Below are positions 1 through 9,006 of a DNA stretch of 42,500 nucleotides, in pieces. Made by a program: the position numbers and the translations under genes. The notes beneath the pieces are model-generated. The model searched no databases. It was not told where the DNA came from and saw nothing but the letters and a program-made list of their open reading frames with translations. The stretch is from NCBI GenBank assembly GCA_031412575.1, contig JANODG010000179.1, positions 1 to 42,500 on the forward strand, read 5' to 3'. How positions within the stretch are numbered: position 1 is the first letter of the stretch; every line of letters starts with the position of its first letter. Origin of the DNA: JAMLIO01 sp031412575 (GTDB taxonomy: Bacteria; Bdellovibrionota; Bdellovibrionia; Bdellovibrionales; UBA1609).

Positions 1-351
1 GCGGAAGTCGAAGACATCATTGATGAGAATAAAGATATTGTTGAAGCCGCCGTCATCGGCGCAAGTCACCCTATCAAAGGACAATGTTTAGTTGCGTTTG
101 TGATTACAACAACTTCTAGCCCACAAAATGAAGATGATTTATTAAAAACAATCAATCAAGAACTCACCCACGACATGGGCGCCATCGCTAAGCTTGACCG
201 CATATACATAGTCCCCGGTCTTCCAAAAACAAGATCAGGAAAAATCATGCGACGAATTTTAAGAAAGATTGCGGATGGAGAAAAAGATTTTGGTGACATT
301 TCAACGCTATTAAATCCTGAAGTCGTTGGACAAATTTTAAAACAAATCTAG
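1..351 (+). CDS. acs: Acetyl-CoA synthetase, C-terminal fragment (cut by window edge)
   Basis: Open from base 1 in frame 1, so only the last 116 codons are present. The AMP-forming acetate-CoA ligase turns acetate, ATP and CoA into acetyl-CoA in the cytoplasm. What is seen is the C-terminal lid domain: an early stretch reading VEAAVIGASHPIKGQ, then the family's end motif PKTRSGKIMRR. The lysine in SGK is the residue known in this family to contact the adenylate and to be switched off by acetylation. The protein ends shortly after that motif, as usual for Acs. Related acyl-CoA ligases share this domain, so a propionyl-CoA synthetase is possible but less likely. Confidence 0.85.
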   Translation, partial: AEVEDIIDENKDIVEAAVIGASHPIKGQCLVAFVITTTSSPQNEDDLLKTINQELTHDMGAIAKLDRIYIVPGLPKTRSGKIMRRILRKIADGEKDFGDISTLLNPEVVGQILKQI

Positions 352-449
352 ATTCATTAGTGGATCTAAGAAAATGTATTTTTTGCGTCCCATATTGGAT
401 TTGGAGTGATTGCGTCGAAAGATCTAATGGCTAGGTCTAATATGCGACT

Positions 450-767
450 ATGCCTATAAAAAAAAAGAAATTATTTATTAAAAACTTACCACGATCAGAA
501 TTTAATTATTTTGATAAAATAATTATGGCGACAATTGTTCGTAGCCGAGCCGTAGTTAGCGTTGCGAAATTAAAACTTAAAGGGTTTCCAGCTTGGATTA
601 TTTGGGTGTTCATTCATATTTTATTTTTAATTCAGGTTAAAAATCGACTTTTTGAATTTATCAATCGGACATGGGGTTACTTCTCGTTCGGTCGTGGCAC
701 CCGCCTTCTAGTTCATAAAACTTGGAAATTCTATAGCGGCGAAAAAATCCCAATTGATTCTAAGTAG
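450..767 (+). pseudogene. Relic of type II NADH dehydrogenase (C-terminal membrane-anchor region only)
   Basis: The 105-aa frame matches only the last part of NDH-2 enzymes. It has FNYFDK followed by MATIVRSRAVV (family pattern FxYxDKGxMATIGRSRAV), then a hydrophobic stretch GFPAWIIWVFIHILFLI, then NRLFEFINRTWGYFSFGRGTRLL, which is the typical C-terminal membrane-binding tail. The FAD- and NADH-binding Rossmann folds, about 300 residues in normal NDH-2, are absent. The 98 bases upstream show no matching frame. The glycine after the DK pair and the one in TIGRS are changed. The simplest reading is a 5'-deleted, decaying ndh gene. A small standalone membrane protein built from this tail is less likely. 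Confidence 0.6.
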
Positions 768-822
768 ATTTTAAAATAACCTTCTTACTAATTTTGGCAC
801 TGTTTTTGCTGACTCGAGTATA

Positions 823-1470
823 ATGAAACTAAACAGAATAGTGCCATTTTTGATTTTGATACTTTTCGCATTTCAGCCATTGGCTCAAGCCAAAATTTGC
901 AACCGTTATTTAGGGAACTCAACAGAAGAAGTTTTTGTTCCTTACCCTAAAGATCTGACTTTAAAAAATTTAGTGGGTGAAGAATCTTTCCAAAATGATC
1001 TGTTTTTTGTTTTCACATTTCAAACAGTCTTTGTTGTTTATAAAGGGCGAAGATTTCATGGTGGAAGTATTATGGAATGCAACAGATCGTCCAGCAAAAC
1101 AACTTATAGTCTGCCAAACTTGATGAATGCAGTTGTTTACAGATTCCCAAGAAACCTTGCTCAAAATAAAAACCCCAAAACTGTTTTCAAAGAGCTAGAA
1201 AAACAATTCTTCTTAAGTTGCGCTAGAGCTGCCAGTGTAGTTCATAACGAAATCTTTGATGAAAAAATTTATGCAATCACTCCGCATCATTTACTGGAAA
1301 CGCTGACACAAAAAATACCAGGGGGAAGCCTTTTTATGATTGGTCCAATGGATTATTCAGAGTTCAAACAAATGCAAAGAGAAGAAGATCTAAAATTTGC
1401 AGGTGTTCGTAGCTTTTTTGCAGGAATGATACTGTTATCTTTAATTAATTATATTTCTATATTTTTTTAA
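823..1470 (+). CDS. Exported protein of unknown function with C-terminal membrane segment
   Basis: The 215-aa product starts with a clear Sec signal peptide: a positive start, a hydrophobic run FLILILFAFQPL, and a likely cleavage after AQA at residues 22-24. The mature part has several cysteines and no motif I recognise. The last 20 or so residues (FFAGMILLSLINYISIFF) form one hydrophobic helix, so the protein may be anchored by its C-terminus. No good ribosome binding site precedes the ATG. It is convergent with the large lipoprotein gene, with only 8 bases between the two stop codons. Function unknown. Confidence 0.6.
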   Translation: MKLNRIVPFLILILFAFQPLAQAKICNRYLGNSTEEVFVPYPKDLTLKNLVGEESFQNDLFFVFTFQTVFVVYKGRRFHGGSIMECNRSSSKTTYSLPNLMNAVVYRFPRNLAQNKNPKTVFKELEKQFFLSCARAASVVHNEIFDEKIYAITPHHLLETLTQKIPGGSLFMIGPMDYSEFKQMQREEDLKFAGVRSFFAGMILLSLINYISIFF

Positions 1471-1478
1471 GACATTGT

Positions 1479-4400
1479 TTACGGTCCGTAACACATCGGT
1501 TGGTTACCACCCTGCGGAGCTCCACTTAAGCCCCCTTGAAACTGGAAGTAGCCTGTTCCGATAGTACACTGAACAGCTCCGTTGTTTATGAAATTGTTTC
1601 GGTGATAAAATAAATTTGTGCCTAAATCAAAAATACCGTTCGCAATTATAAAAGGCTGTGGAGTCGTGCTTATATTTCCTAATCCACCATTACCGATTAA
1701 GGTCACACGGTTTGATGCCAATGTTTTATTAATTCTGAATCCCGTAAGCTCTCCGAGTCTACCAGTGCCTCCAGGTTCAAAATAGAGTTGAGTGTTGGTG
1801 TTTCCAATTAAATTGTATTGCATTAGATTGGAAGTGCCGTAGCAGTTTTTTGTGGAAATATCAGCACACAGAAAGTTCAAATCCCCACTGACATTAATTA
1901 TTCCTAAAGGTGAGCGACCAGTAACGAAAGCCCCGTTGCGAATGTTGAGATCGCCTAGAATATTAACCACATGGCCAGATCCTAATCGGATGCGGTAATT
2001 ATCGGGAGTCGCCGGTGAACTCACATCAGCATCCCCTGCTATATTCAAGTCGACGTCATTAAAAGTTATCCCAGGTGAAGGCGCAGATATTGTCATAGCC
2101 TCTTGTGTACTATTACTTTCGGTGATCGAATCAAATGAAACCAGACCGTTATTATGGGCAAATAATCCACCAGCCACACTTATACCAGTTCCACTTGTCG
2201 AAAGACCAGTGTCGGTCCCTTCACCAAAACTTAAATGTCGAGGCGCCACGAAAGTGCCTTGTGACAAAAGTAATCGGCCAATTCTGAAATATCCAACAGG
2301 AGGGTTAGTTGGTATCGGTGTTACACCATTTGGATTATCAATGATGAAACCTGAAGCTGCTGCTCCGTCGTCGAAAGTATAAGTTTGGCCTAAGCCGTCG
2401 CTTCTATTAAAGCGAACCCATGTGTGTACCTCCACTCCAACCCTTTGAGTTCCCGAAGGTTGTTCAGCAGAACGCAAATCATCATGCAAATCAGAGCACC
2501 TATCCCCGCCAATAGCGTTATCACAAAGAAAAACAGCATTCAGTCCTTGAAATCTAATTTCGCCGTGATCAATATCACCGTCTCTCCATTCAAAAGAATT
2601 CGAAACGTTTACAATTTTATTCGTCCCCCATATTTTAGATGCAGCATTAACCTTTCTTCCTAGGCGAATTTCAGGCCCGTTCGAATTGTTATCCATAATG
2701 AGATTGTAAAGGTTAATCTGTTGATCTGCGTAAAACGCAAAGACCCTTACGCGGTCCGTATTGGTCGAAGAATTGACGTACACCGTTCCATTGTTATGAT
2801 TAAAGGTTCCGCTTGATGAAAGAGTAAAACCGCAATCTCTTGACCCTTTCCATTCCCATAAAGGAAGCCCACCTTCGCAAAAATCTTCCGTGAAAACGCT
2901 TCCTAAAGTTAAAGTGCTCGATGTAGACGTGAAGGATCCGCCAATTATATTTAGTCTATCTAAGATTAAACTTGAATTTCCGCCGACAAAAGTTCCTGCT
3001 TCCATCTCCCATTTACCCCAAGAATTTATTGTGGCTGAAGTTGAAAGACCAGTACCTACTCCGAAAGTAAAACCAGGCAACTGTGTGATGGTCCCTGTGT
3101 ATGTAGGTTTCATATAAACGCGAGTGACTTGCGCGTTAATGTTTATATTGGCATTGCAGAAACCCGAAGCTTGGCACTCGTTATCAAAATAAACATATGC
3201 AGTTGAAGGTGGGACGGCATTGATTCGCCAATTGGCAGCAGTGTTCCACAAACCGTCGCCAGCAGTTCCCATCCATGTGTAATCTGGAATTGCAATTCTA
3301 AGAAATATCGTTCTTTGGATAGAACCTACGGCGTCTGTGATAGTTATTGTGTACAAGGTTCCAACGTCGTCGCTCACCGTTGCTGTTCCTGAAATTAATC
3401 CTGTGGATGTGTTAAAACTTAGTCCGGTAGGAAGAGCAGGTGTTATAGCATAACCAGTCGGTGTTCCACTCACTACTGTTGGGGCTACACCCGGAAGCGG
3501 ATCATTCAACGGAGTGTATTTAAGTCCAGTGAACATAGCAGGGTAAGTTACATTTAAATTTGAATAAATAAAACTTATACTAGTTGTTGCAGAGATATTG
3601 CCTGCGGGATCCGTCTGGCTTGCATTTATGGTTTTCGAACCATTGGCTGCGGTAAGTGTAACCGCTTGTGAATACGCTGAAGCCACGCAAGCCGTTGTCA
3701 CAGGCGAACCCACAATGCTTCCGGCCAAGTTCACTGTAGCACCTGTTTCACATGCACCTGACACTGTTTGCGCGGTCGTCGAGACCTGCACGCCATTCAG
3801 CGGATTTGTAATAGTAGGCGCACCCGGAGTGACTGTATCTAAAGTGATAGAAATATTAGTGGCGGATGATGTATTTCCAGCAGGATCTGTTTGCGTAGCA
3901 CTTATGGATTTAGCACCATTGGCCGCAGTCAGCGTAATTGCTCTTGAATAATTTGCGGACACACATGGAGCTGTTAATGGAGAACCCGAAAAGTCCCCGG
4001 TTAAATTCACAGTAGCACCGGTTTCACAGGCACCTGTTACAGTTTTAGGTAAGGTGTTTGAAATACTACCGTTAGCAGGAGTAACAATAGTTGGTGCACC
4101 TGGCACCGCTGTGTCTAAATTTATATTTATAGTGGCCGTCGGAGATGTTCCAGCTGTGTTGGTTTGCGAAACGTTAATGGTTTTAACTCCGTTAGTCGCT
4201 GTCAGGCTCACAGCTTGGCTGTATGAACCAGCAGAACATACAACTGTTACTGGGGCCCCGACGACATCACCAGAAATATTTACTGTGGCCGCGGATTCAC
4301 ACGTGCCCGTTACAGTAATTGCCACTGCATTTGTTAACTGACCAGCTATCGGCGATGCAATCGTTGGAACTGTCGGCAGAATACCAAGGTTTACAATAAT

Positions 4401-5105
4401 CGAATCCGCAGGTGATATATTACCCACAGAATCGGTTTGAGTTGCAGATATATTCTTCGGACCATTTCCTAAAATTAAAGTAATAGCGCGGACAAAACCA
4501 GATGCCACACACGCAGTATTTACAGGTGAACCAACAAAATCACCACTGATGTTCACAATAGAATTTGTTTCACAACTTCCTGTCACAGAAATTGAAGCGG
4601 CACTTGTTGAAGAACCGTTTAACGGTGAGATGATCACCGGAGCTATGGGGATTATTGTATCTTTCAACACTTGCACCTGGGCATTGGCGGTCAACAAAAG
4701 TTGAAGAGCTATAATTCGTGTAGGCCCTTCGGGTAATCCTGCAGAGCTTAAATCAATAGCTCCAGAAAAAAGTCCGTTGTTGCATGTGAAAGTTTGTGAA
4801 GCTAATACAGGGCTACCGACTTCAACAGTGACATCATTGTACTGTGGCACGCAGCGGCCTGCTACAGGATAAGAACCGATGTTACCTGCCGATATGTCGT
4901 TTCGCGAAGTCCATCTTAGATCAAATCCGATGACCCTCGAGTATTCCAAACTTGATACTATTTCTCCACAGCCAACTAAAAAAATAGGCGCGAAAAAATT
5001 TATAATTAATTTAGAAAAATAAAATGAGACATCAGTAGGTTTTTTACCTTTAGGATTTAAAAAACAAATTAAGAGTTTTACCCTGCAAAAAAACGTCCCG
5101 AACAT
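1479..5105 (-). CDS. Large surface lipoprotein with Ig-like repeats
   Basis: The 1208-aa product has a hydrophobic stretch ending in the lipobox LVGC (Cys46), preceded by an unusually long charged N-terminus; no other NTG start precedes the lipobox in this frame. After a first beta-rich domain (about 47-150) come four Ig-like units of about 90 residues (152-512). Each begins PxxPTIxxPxNG and has a conserved Cys pair (GxCETG ... xACVAS) that could form an internal disulfide. Next is a putative-Ig (He_PIG-like) unit with LPTGLSFNTSTGLISGT, then a WNTAANW segment and a long glycine/asparagine-rich beta region. This suggests a lipid-anchored, cell-surface adhesin-like protein; the ligand is unknown. 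It diverges from the DUF1592 gene across a 294-base gap. Confidence 0.85.
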   Translation of the reverse strand: MFGTFFCRVKLLICFLNPKGKKPTDVSFYFSKLIINFFAPIFLVGCGEIVSSLEYSRVIGFDLRWTSRNDISAGNIGSYPVAGRCVPQYNDVTVEVGSPVLASQTFTCNNGLFSGAIDLSSAGLPEGPTRIIALQLLLTANAQVQVLKDTIIPIAPVIISPLNGSSTSAASISVTGSCETNSIVNISGDFVGSPVNTACVASGFVRAITLILGNGPKNISATQTDSVGNISPADSIIVNLGILPTVPTIASPIAGQLTNAVAITVTGTCESAATVNISGDVVGAPVTVVCSAGSYSQAVSLTATNGVKTINVSQTNTAGTSPTATININLDTAVPGAPTIVTPANGSISNTLPKTVTGACETGATVNLTGDFSGSPLTAPCVSANYSRAITLTAANGAKSISATQTDPAGNTSSATNISITLDTVTPGAPTITNPLNGVQVSTTAQTVSGACETGATVNLAGSIVGSPVTTACVASAYSQAVTLTAANGSKTINASQTDPAGNISATTSISFIYSNLNVTYPAMFTGLKYTPLNDPLPGVAPTVVSGTPTGYAITPALPTGLSFNTSTGLISGTATVSDDVGTLYTITITDAVGSIQRTIFLRIAIPDYTWMGTAGDGLWNTAANWRINAVPPSTAYVYFDNECQASGFCNANININAQVTRVYMKPTYTGTITQLPGFTFGVGTGLSTSATINSWGKWEMEAGTFVGGNSSLILDRLNIIGGSFTSTSSTLTLGSVFTEDFCEGGLPLWEWKGSRDCGFTLSSSGTFNHNNGTVYVNSSTNTDRVRVFAFYADQQINLYNLIMDNNSNGPEIRLGRKVNAASKIWGTNKIVNVSNSFEWRDGDIDHGEIRFQGLNAVFLCDNAIGGDRCSDLHDDLRSAEQPSGTQRVGVEVHTWVRFNRSDGLGQTYTFDDGAAASGFIIDNPNGVTPIPTNPPVGYFRIGRLLLSQGTFVAPRHLSFGEGTDTGLSTSGTGISVAGGLFAHNNGLVSFDSITESNSTQEAMTISAPSPGITFNDVDLNIAGDADVSSPATPDNYRIRLGSGHVVNILGDLNIRNGAFVTGRSPLGIINVSGDLNFLCADISTKNCYGTSNLMQYNLIGNTNTQLYFEPGGTGRLGELTGFRINKTLASNRVTLIGNGGLGNISTTPQPFIIANGIFDLGTNLFYHRNNFINNGAVQCTIGTGYFQFQGGLSGAPQGGNQPMCYGP
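3576..4652 (-). repeat. Four tandem Ig-like coding repeats (about 270 bp each)
   Basis: Residues 152-512 of the large lipoprotein consist of four homologous units of about 90 aa. The two units nearest the C-terminal side are the most alike (both contain GACETGATVNL, LTAANG and SQTDPAGN or TQTDPAGN). The N-terminal two are more diverged. This pattern suggests recent unit duplication on one side. Each unit keeps two cysteines at the same places. Confidence 0.75.
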
Positions 5106-5204
5106 ATATAGTTATCGGTCAATTGCTGCTAAAAATAAATGTATCAAAATGATAATCCTTAAATAATTTATCTATGAAAAAAAACTTCTTCACACACTAA
5201 GCTG

Positions 5205-5217
5205 CTAGACCGTCTAG
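5205..5217. promoter_or_regulatory. Perfect 13-bp palindrome in divergent intergenic region
   Basis: CTAGAC-c-GTCTAG lies in the 294-base gap between the divergent lipoprotein (minus) and DUF1592 (plus) genes. A perfect 6-1-6 dyad in a divergent promoter region could be an operator for a dimeric regulator. I see no other copy nearby and no clear sigma-70 promoter around it. The rest of the gap is A+T-rich with no gene. Confidence 0.3.
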
Positions 5218-5399
5218 TCTAAAGGGCCAAATTTAAAAAATAGGATCAAAAAAAGAATTTTAAAAATGGGATTCACTAAGTGTTACAAGACTGCATTTTC
5301 ATTCTCAATTTTGGTCGTTTTAAAATTTTTTATTCGCAGATTAATCTTTTTTTCCGTTAATCCTTAAGGTGTATTGATACTACAACCGAATAATTTATT

Positions 5400-7136
5400 A
5401 TGAAAAACCTATCCACTATCTCTAAGTCTAGAAAGTTAAAACAAGGTGCTGCTTTTTTCATATTAAGTCTCAATTTGATAACTTATAACAATTGCGGCGG
5501 CGGCTTTTACGCGACTCAAGAATTTTCTAGCGAATCCGGAGTACTTAAGTCTTCATTTCAATGTGAAGATCAAAATCTATCTTCAAAAAGTGGAAGTCAT
5601 TTTCTTTCTAAGAAACAATACATCAATACATTAGAAGACCTTTTTGGTGTAGCAGTTGTAAATGAAGTGGCTTCAGAACTTAGCTCCCTTCAAAATGACA
5701 ACTTCGACGAAGAGAGTAGAAATAAAATTAGCACCTTAGATGCCAATACAATTCAGTCTTATCACAACGCCGCTACTGAAGTTTCCAATAAAGTCGTCGA
5801 CAACACCACTCGCCGAGCAAATGTTTTTGGCTCGTGCGCAAACCAAACTGCACTTACATCCACTTGCATTAATACTTTTATGAATAATTTTGGTTTAAGA
5901 GTTCTAAGACGTCCATTGATGACGACCGAAACAGCTTTTATAAATTCTATTTTAGCAGGTGCTGGCACAAACTCTGAAAAGTTAAAAGCAATGCTTGGCT
6001 ATCTATTACAATCCCCTTATTTTATTTGGAGAATCGAGTTGGGTGATTCCACCAACACAACGACTTCGTTTAACCTTACAGATTATGAGTCCGCAACACG
6101 TCTATCCTTTGCGCTTACAGATTCAACCCCAGACGTTACACTTTTAGATGCGGTTAAGAACGGACAATTTAAAACCGATGAAGAGTATAAGGCTCAAGCT
6201 TTTAGACTGATCGAAACTGCAAAAGGAAAAGCAAAAGTTATCGACTTGATTCAACATTGGTCTTTATCTGAAAATCCACAAGACTTGTCTGGCTTACCTG
6301 CGGCACTAAAAACAGGATTGAATTTGTCAGGCATCGAACAAGCTATGGTCACCGAGGTACGTCAGTTCATCGATCATATTGTTTTTAAAACTCCTGGAAC
6401 ATTTCAAGACTTACTTAAATCGAAACTTTCTTTTGCTACCCACACTGGACTGGCAAGTATTTATAATCACGCCCCTGCAACATTAATGGCGCCTGCAGAA
6501 ATGACAGAGCGAAGACAAGGGGTTCTTATGAGAGCTCCTTTTATGACTTGGAGTGGGCCTAGAACGAACTTGATAAAACGAGGCGTCGAATTTCAAAAAA
6601 GAGTTCTTTGTAATCAAATTCCTTCTCCAAATGTAGACATCGCTGACGATCGTGATGCTGAAAGTTTCACTCCTGCAGAGATGTTGGAAAATTCTAACCG
6701 AGAAAATGTTGCTCATCAGACTCGAGGCCCGGTTTGTATGGGTTGTCATTCTGCCATCAATCCCGTGGGTTTTGCCTTTGAAAGTTTCGATTCGCTTGGA
6801 CGCCTTCGCCCACGAGAGCAAATCTTTGACATGGGTGACAACTTTTACAAATACATCAACATCGATTCGTCGACATTTTTAATGACTCCGGATAATAAGC
6901 GCTACCCAATTCAAGACGCCTATGACCTTGCGACTTATGTGGCCGATTCCTCTGAAGGTAACGAATGTTTTGTTAGAAATGTTCACCGCTATTTGGCTGA
7001 AAATCCTGAAAGCAATTCGGATGGCTGTCATTTAAATTCTGCATTTAATAATCTCGCTAATACAAAGTTACCGATCAAAGATGTCGTGATTGATATTGTT
7101 TTAACCAACAATTTAAAACGTAAGATTGCAAACTAA
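5400..7136 (+). CDS. DUF1592/DUF1588 lipoprotein with CxxCH motif
   Basis: The 578-aa protein has the domain series of the planctomycete/myxobacterial 'cytochrome-like' family. A DUF1587-like piece comes first (LSKKQYINTLEDLFG). Then come DUF1595 (LRVLRRPLMTTE), DUF1592 (SATRLSFALTDSTPD), DUF1588 (RRQGVLMRAPFMTWSGPRTN, then CMGCHSAINPVGFAFESFD) and DUF1585 (near the C-terminus). Cys446, Cys449 and His450 form a CxxCH haem-binding motif. The N-terminus has a hydrophobic run ending YNNC (Cys32), an atypical lipobox. The role of the family is unknown; a periplasmic redox or surface role is inferred. It overlaps or abuts the DUF1552 gene, its standard partner. No clear ribosome binding site precedes the ATG. 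Confidence 0.85.
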   Translation: MKNLSTISKSRKLKQGAAFFILSLNLITYNNCGGGFYATQEFSSESGVLKSSFQCEDQNLSSKSGSHFLSKKQYINTLEDLFGVAVVNEVASELSSLQNDNFDEESRNKISTLDANTIQSYHNAATEVSNKVVDNTTRRANVFGSCANQTALTSTCINTFMNNFGLRVLRRPLMTTETAFINSILAGAGTNSEKLKAMLGYLLQSPYFIWRIELGDSTNTTTSFNLTDYESATRLSFALTDSTPDVTLLDAVKNGQFKTDEEYKAQAFRLIETAKGKAKVIDLIQHWSLSENPQDLSGLPAALKTGLNLSGIEQAMVTEVRQFIDHIVFKTPGTFQDLLKSKLSFATHTGLASIYNHAPATLMAPAEMTERRQGVLMRAPFMTWSGPRTNLIKRGVEFQKRVLCNQIPSPNVDIADDRDAESFTPAEMLENSNRENVAHQTRGPVCMGCHSAINPVGFAFESFDSLGRLRPREQIFDMGDNFYKYINIDSSTFLMTPDNKRYPIQDAYDLATYVADSSEGNECFVRNVHRYLAENPESNSDGCHLNSAFNNLANTKLPIKDVVIDIVLTNNLKRKIAN

Positions 7137-7146
7137 GGATCTCTCG

Positions 7147-8658
7147 ATGAAAAAAAATAAAAAAGATATACAAAATAGATTTGTCAGTCGACGACAGTTT
7201 TTAGTTGGTGCAGGGCAAACGTTTTTAACTATTCCACCTCTTATTTCTTTAATGCCAAGCTTGCTTTCAGCCCAAACAGTTGCAAGTAAAAAAGTAAGAT
7301 CTGTGATCTACACTGGCTATCTGGGTATTGATAAAAGACATATGGATCCAATGACCCCTAGTGATTTAATCACCGGACCGGGATTTCAAACTAGGTATAA
7401 AATGTTAAATTCATTCTCAGGACCTATTTCCAGAATGATTGATTCTTCTTTTCAGCCTTTATATCCGTACATGAATTTAATCAAAGGACTGTCGTTAACA
7501 GGTGGAAGATATCAAGGCCACAGCAGCTCATGGTTAGCTGGCGCCCACTCGCAACTTAGAAATCCAACTCGAGGTCGTACACTTGATGTGTTAATGGAAA
7601 AATCTGCGTCAGTATATAAACCGGAAGATTCACCGGTGGCAAAAGCCGTTCGAATATCTAGTGAACATGGATTGCCTTCTTACGACACTGCAAATGGAGT
7701 GCGACTTTCTTCAAGTTATGTTCAAGGTGATTTAAGTCTTTTTAACCTGCTCTTCGGTAGTCTTCAAAGTGGATCAGGACCTTCGCAGACCAACATCAAT
7801 AAAAAATTAATTGTTGATCAGGTTCATGCAGATTTAAAAAAACTTGAAAGCGACAGAAGACTCTCATCCGAAGATAAGCAACTTCTTGATCGTTACATGT
7901 CTGGTGTTTTTGACTTGCAAAAAAAGGTAAATGCCAACAACTCAGGTGAGGGAATTACTTGTACTAAGCCAGCTTTGGCTTTGGAAGTAAAACGAATCAG
8001 TAACTCTTACCAATTTCCCGGCAATACAGGTTGGGGTATTACAAGTACGAACAAACTTTTCGAAAACTATATAGAGATGATAAGATTAGCTTTTATGTGT
8101 GACTTAACCCGTATCGTTTTAGTGAATAATATGATTTGGGATGATCGCCCGATCGGACCTGGTTCATTTGGAGGTTTACATCACGAGTGTCCAAGTAGCG
8201 AGACCTCTGCCGATAGACATAAATACGGTCTTTTACAAATGGCAAAACTTGCAACCGCACTGATGAATACACCCGACACTTTAAATGGTTCAGGAAATTT
8301 ATTAGATAACTCGACTGTTTTCTACACAAATGAAATGGGAGACTGGACGACAGGTCACAGCGTTCGAAACATGCCATGTGTGCTTTTTGGAAAAGGTGGC
8401 GGTTTAATAAAAACAGGTCATTATGTTGATTACACAAACTTGGGCCCCGGAAGTTATGCAACAGGACGGCCTTATAAACAAGTTTTACAGACAATTATGC
8501 GAAGTATGGGTGTAACCAAAGCTGAATACATACAGCATGGTGACGGAAATGGCTTCGGTGATTTTATGGAAGGCATTAACCAGTTTGGTAAAGTGTATCC
8601 GAATGCATTTACTCCTTATAAAGATGAGCACAATGAAATTTTACCTTTCATAACTTAA
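7147..8658 (+). CDS. Tat-exported DUF1552 protein
   Basis: The start at 7147 is chosen because an AAGGAT ribosome binding site sits about 9 bases upstream; an in-frame ATG at 7126 would overlap the previous gene and lacks one. The 503-aa product begins with a twin-arginine signal (SRRQFLVGAGQ followed by a hydrophobic run and a likely cut after LSA), so it is exported folded. The body matches DUF1552: GxxxGHSSSWLAG near residue 120, and TNEMGDWTTGHSVRNMP late in the protein. DUF1552 and DUF1592 genes are regularly neighbours, and here the two are directly adjacent. Biochemical function is not established. The Tat signal hints at a metal or cofactor loaded before export. Confidence 0.85.
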   Translation: MKKNKKDIQNRFVSRRQFLVGAGQTFLTIPPLISLMPSLLSAQTVASKKVRSVIYTGYLGIDKRHMDPMTPSDLITGPGFQTRYKMLNSFSGPISRMIDSSFQPLYPYMNLIKGLSLTGGRYQGHSSSWLAGAHSQLRNPTRGRTLDVLMEKSASVYKPEDSPVAKAVRISSEHGLPSYDTANGVRLSSSYVQGDLSLFNLLFGSLQSGSGPSQTNINKKLIVDQVHADLKKLESDRRLSSEDKQLLDRYMSGVFDLQKKVNANNSGEGITCTKPALALEVKRISNSYQFPGNTGWGITSTNKLFENYIEMIRLAFMCDLTRIVLVNNMIWDDRPIGPGSFGGLHHECPSSETSADRHKYGLLQMAKLATALMNTPDTLNGSGNLLDNSTVFYTNEMGDWTTGHSVRNMPCVLFGKGGGLIKTGHYVDYTNLGPGSYATGRPYKQVLQTIMRSMGVTKAEYIQHGDGNGFGDFMEGINQFGKVYPNAFTPYKDEHNEILPFIT

Positions 8659-8750
8659 TTTTGAAATTTTTTGTTGCAGATTTGCTTCTTTTATTAATTT
8701 TAAATCAAATCAATTTGAATCCTAAAAAAGGGCTGGATCATCTCTTTAAT

Positions 8751-8906
8751 TTATTTTGAATTCCTAAGAACGCTAAGCATGATCCCTAAAATTCCAATGG
8801 TAAAAAAAATAGCATTCAAGGCATCCCCATTATTTAGTTTATAGAATGAGTAGCCGCCTAAAACACAACAAATGGTAAGCAATAAAGTTAACGTATTTTT
8901 TTTCAA
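8751..8906 (-). CDS. Small two-helix membrane protein, TTG start
   Basis: Found by reading the minus strand of the gap between the DUF1552 gene and the next ORF. TTG start at 8906, 51 codons, TAA at 8751. The leader has an AGGGA ribosome binding site about 5 bases before the TTG. The peptide starts MKKNTLTLLLTICCVLGGYSF and, after a short polar turn (KLNNGD), has a second hydrophobic helix (AIFFTIGILGIMLSVL) ending in RNSK. It has a positive N-terminus and two helices, as in many small inner-membrane proteins. It follows the 336-aa membrane protein gene on the same strand by 100 bases. Function unknown. Confidence 0.55.
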   Translation of the reverse strand: MKKNTLTLLLTICCVLGGYSFYKLNNGDALNAIFFTIGILGIMLSVLRNSK

Positions 8907-9006
8907 TTTATTCCCTATAATTTATCCTTGATTCAAGAAAAACATCAGATTTCTAAAATCCAGATAGATAAAAGCTTTTGTTATTTCCCAATATCGTAAA
9001 TAAAAT

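Noticed and set aside
348..367. Weak hairpin after the acs stop codon as a terminator
   Set aside because: Seven-pair stem with a wobble and no following T-run.
1479..1500. TTACGG/CCGTAA dyad between convergent genes as a terminator
   Set aside because: The two halves leave no usable loop and there is no T-run directly after it.
3598..4341. Two plus-strand ORFs (117 and 95 aa) opposite the Ig-like repeats
   Set aside because: They mirror the repeat units of the large lipoprotein, have no ribosome binding site or recognisable motif, and arise from the repetitive low-stop sequence.
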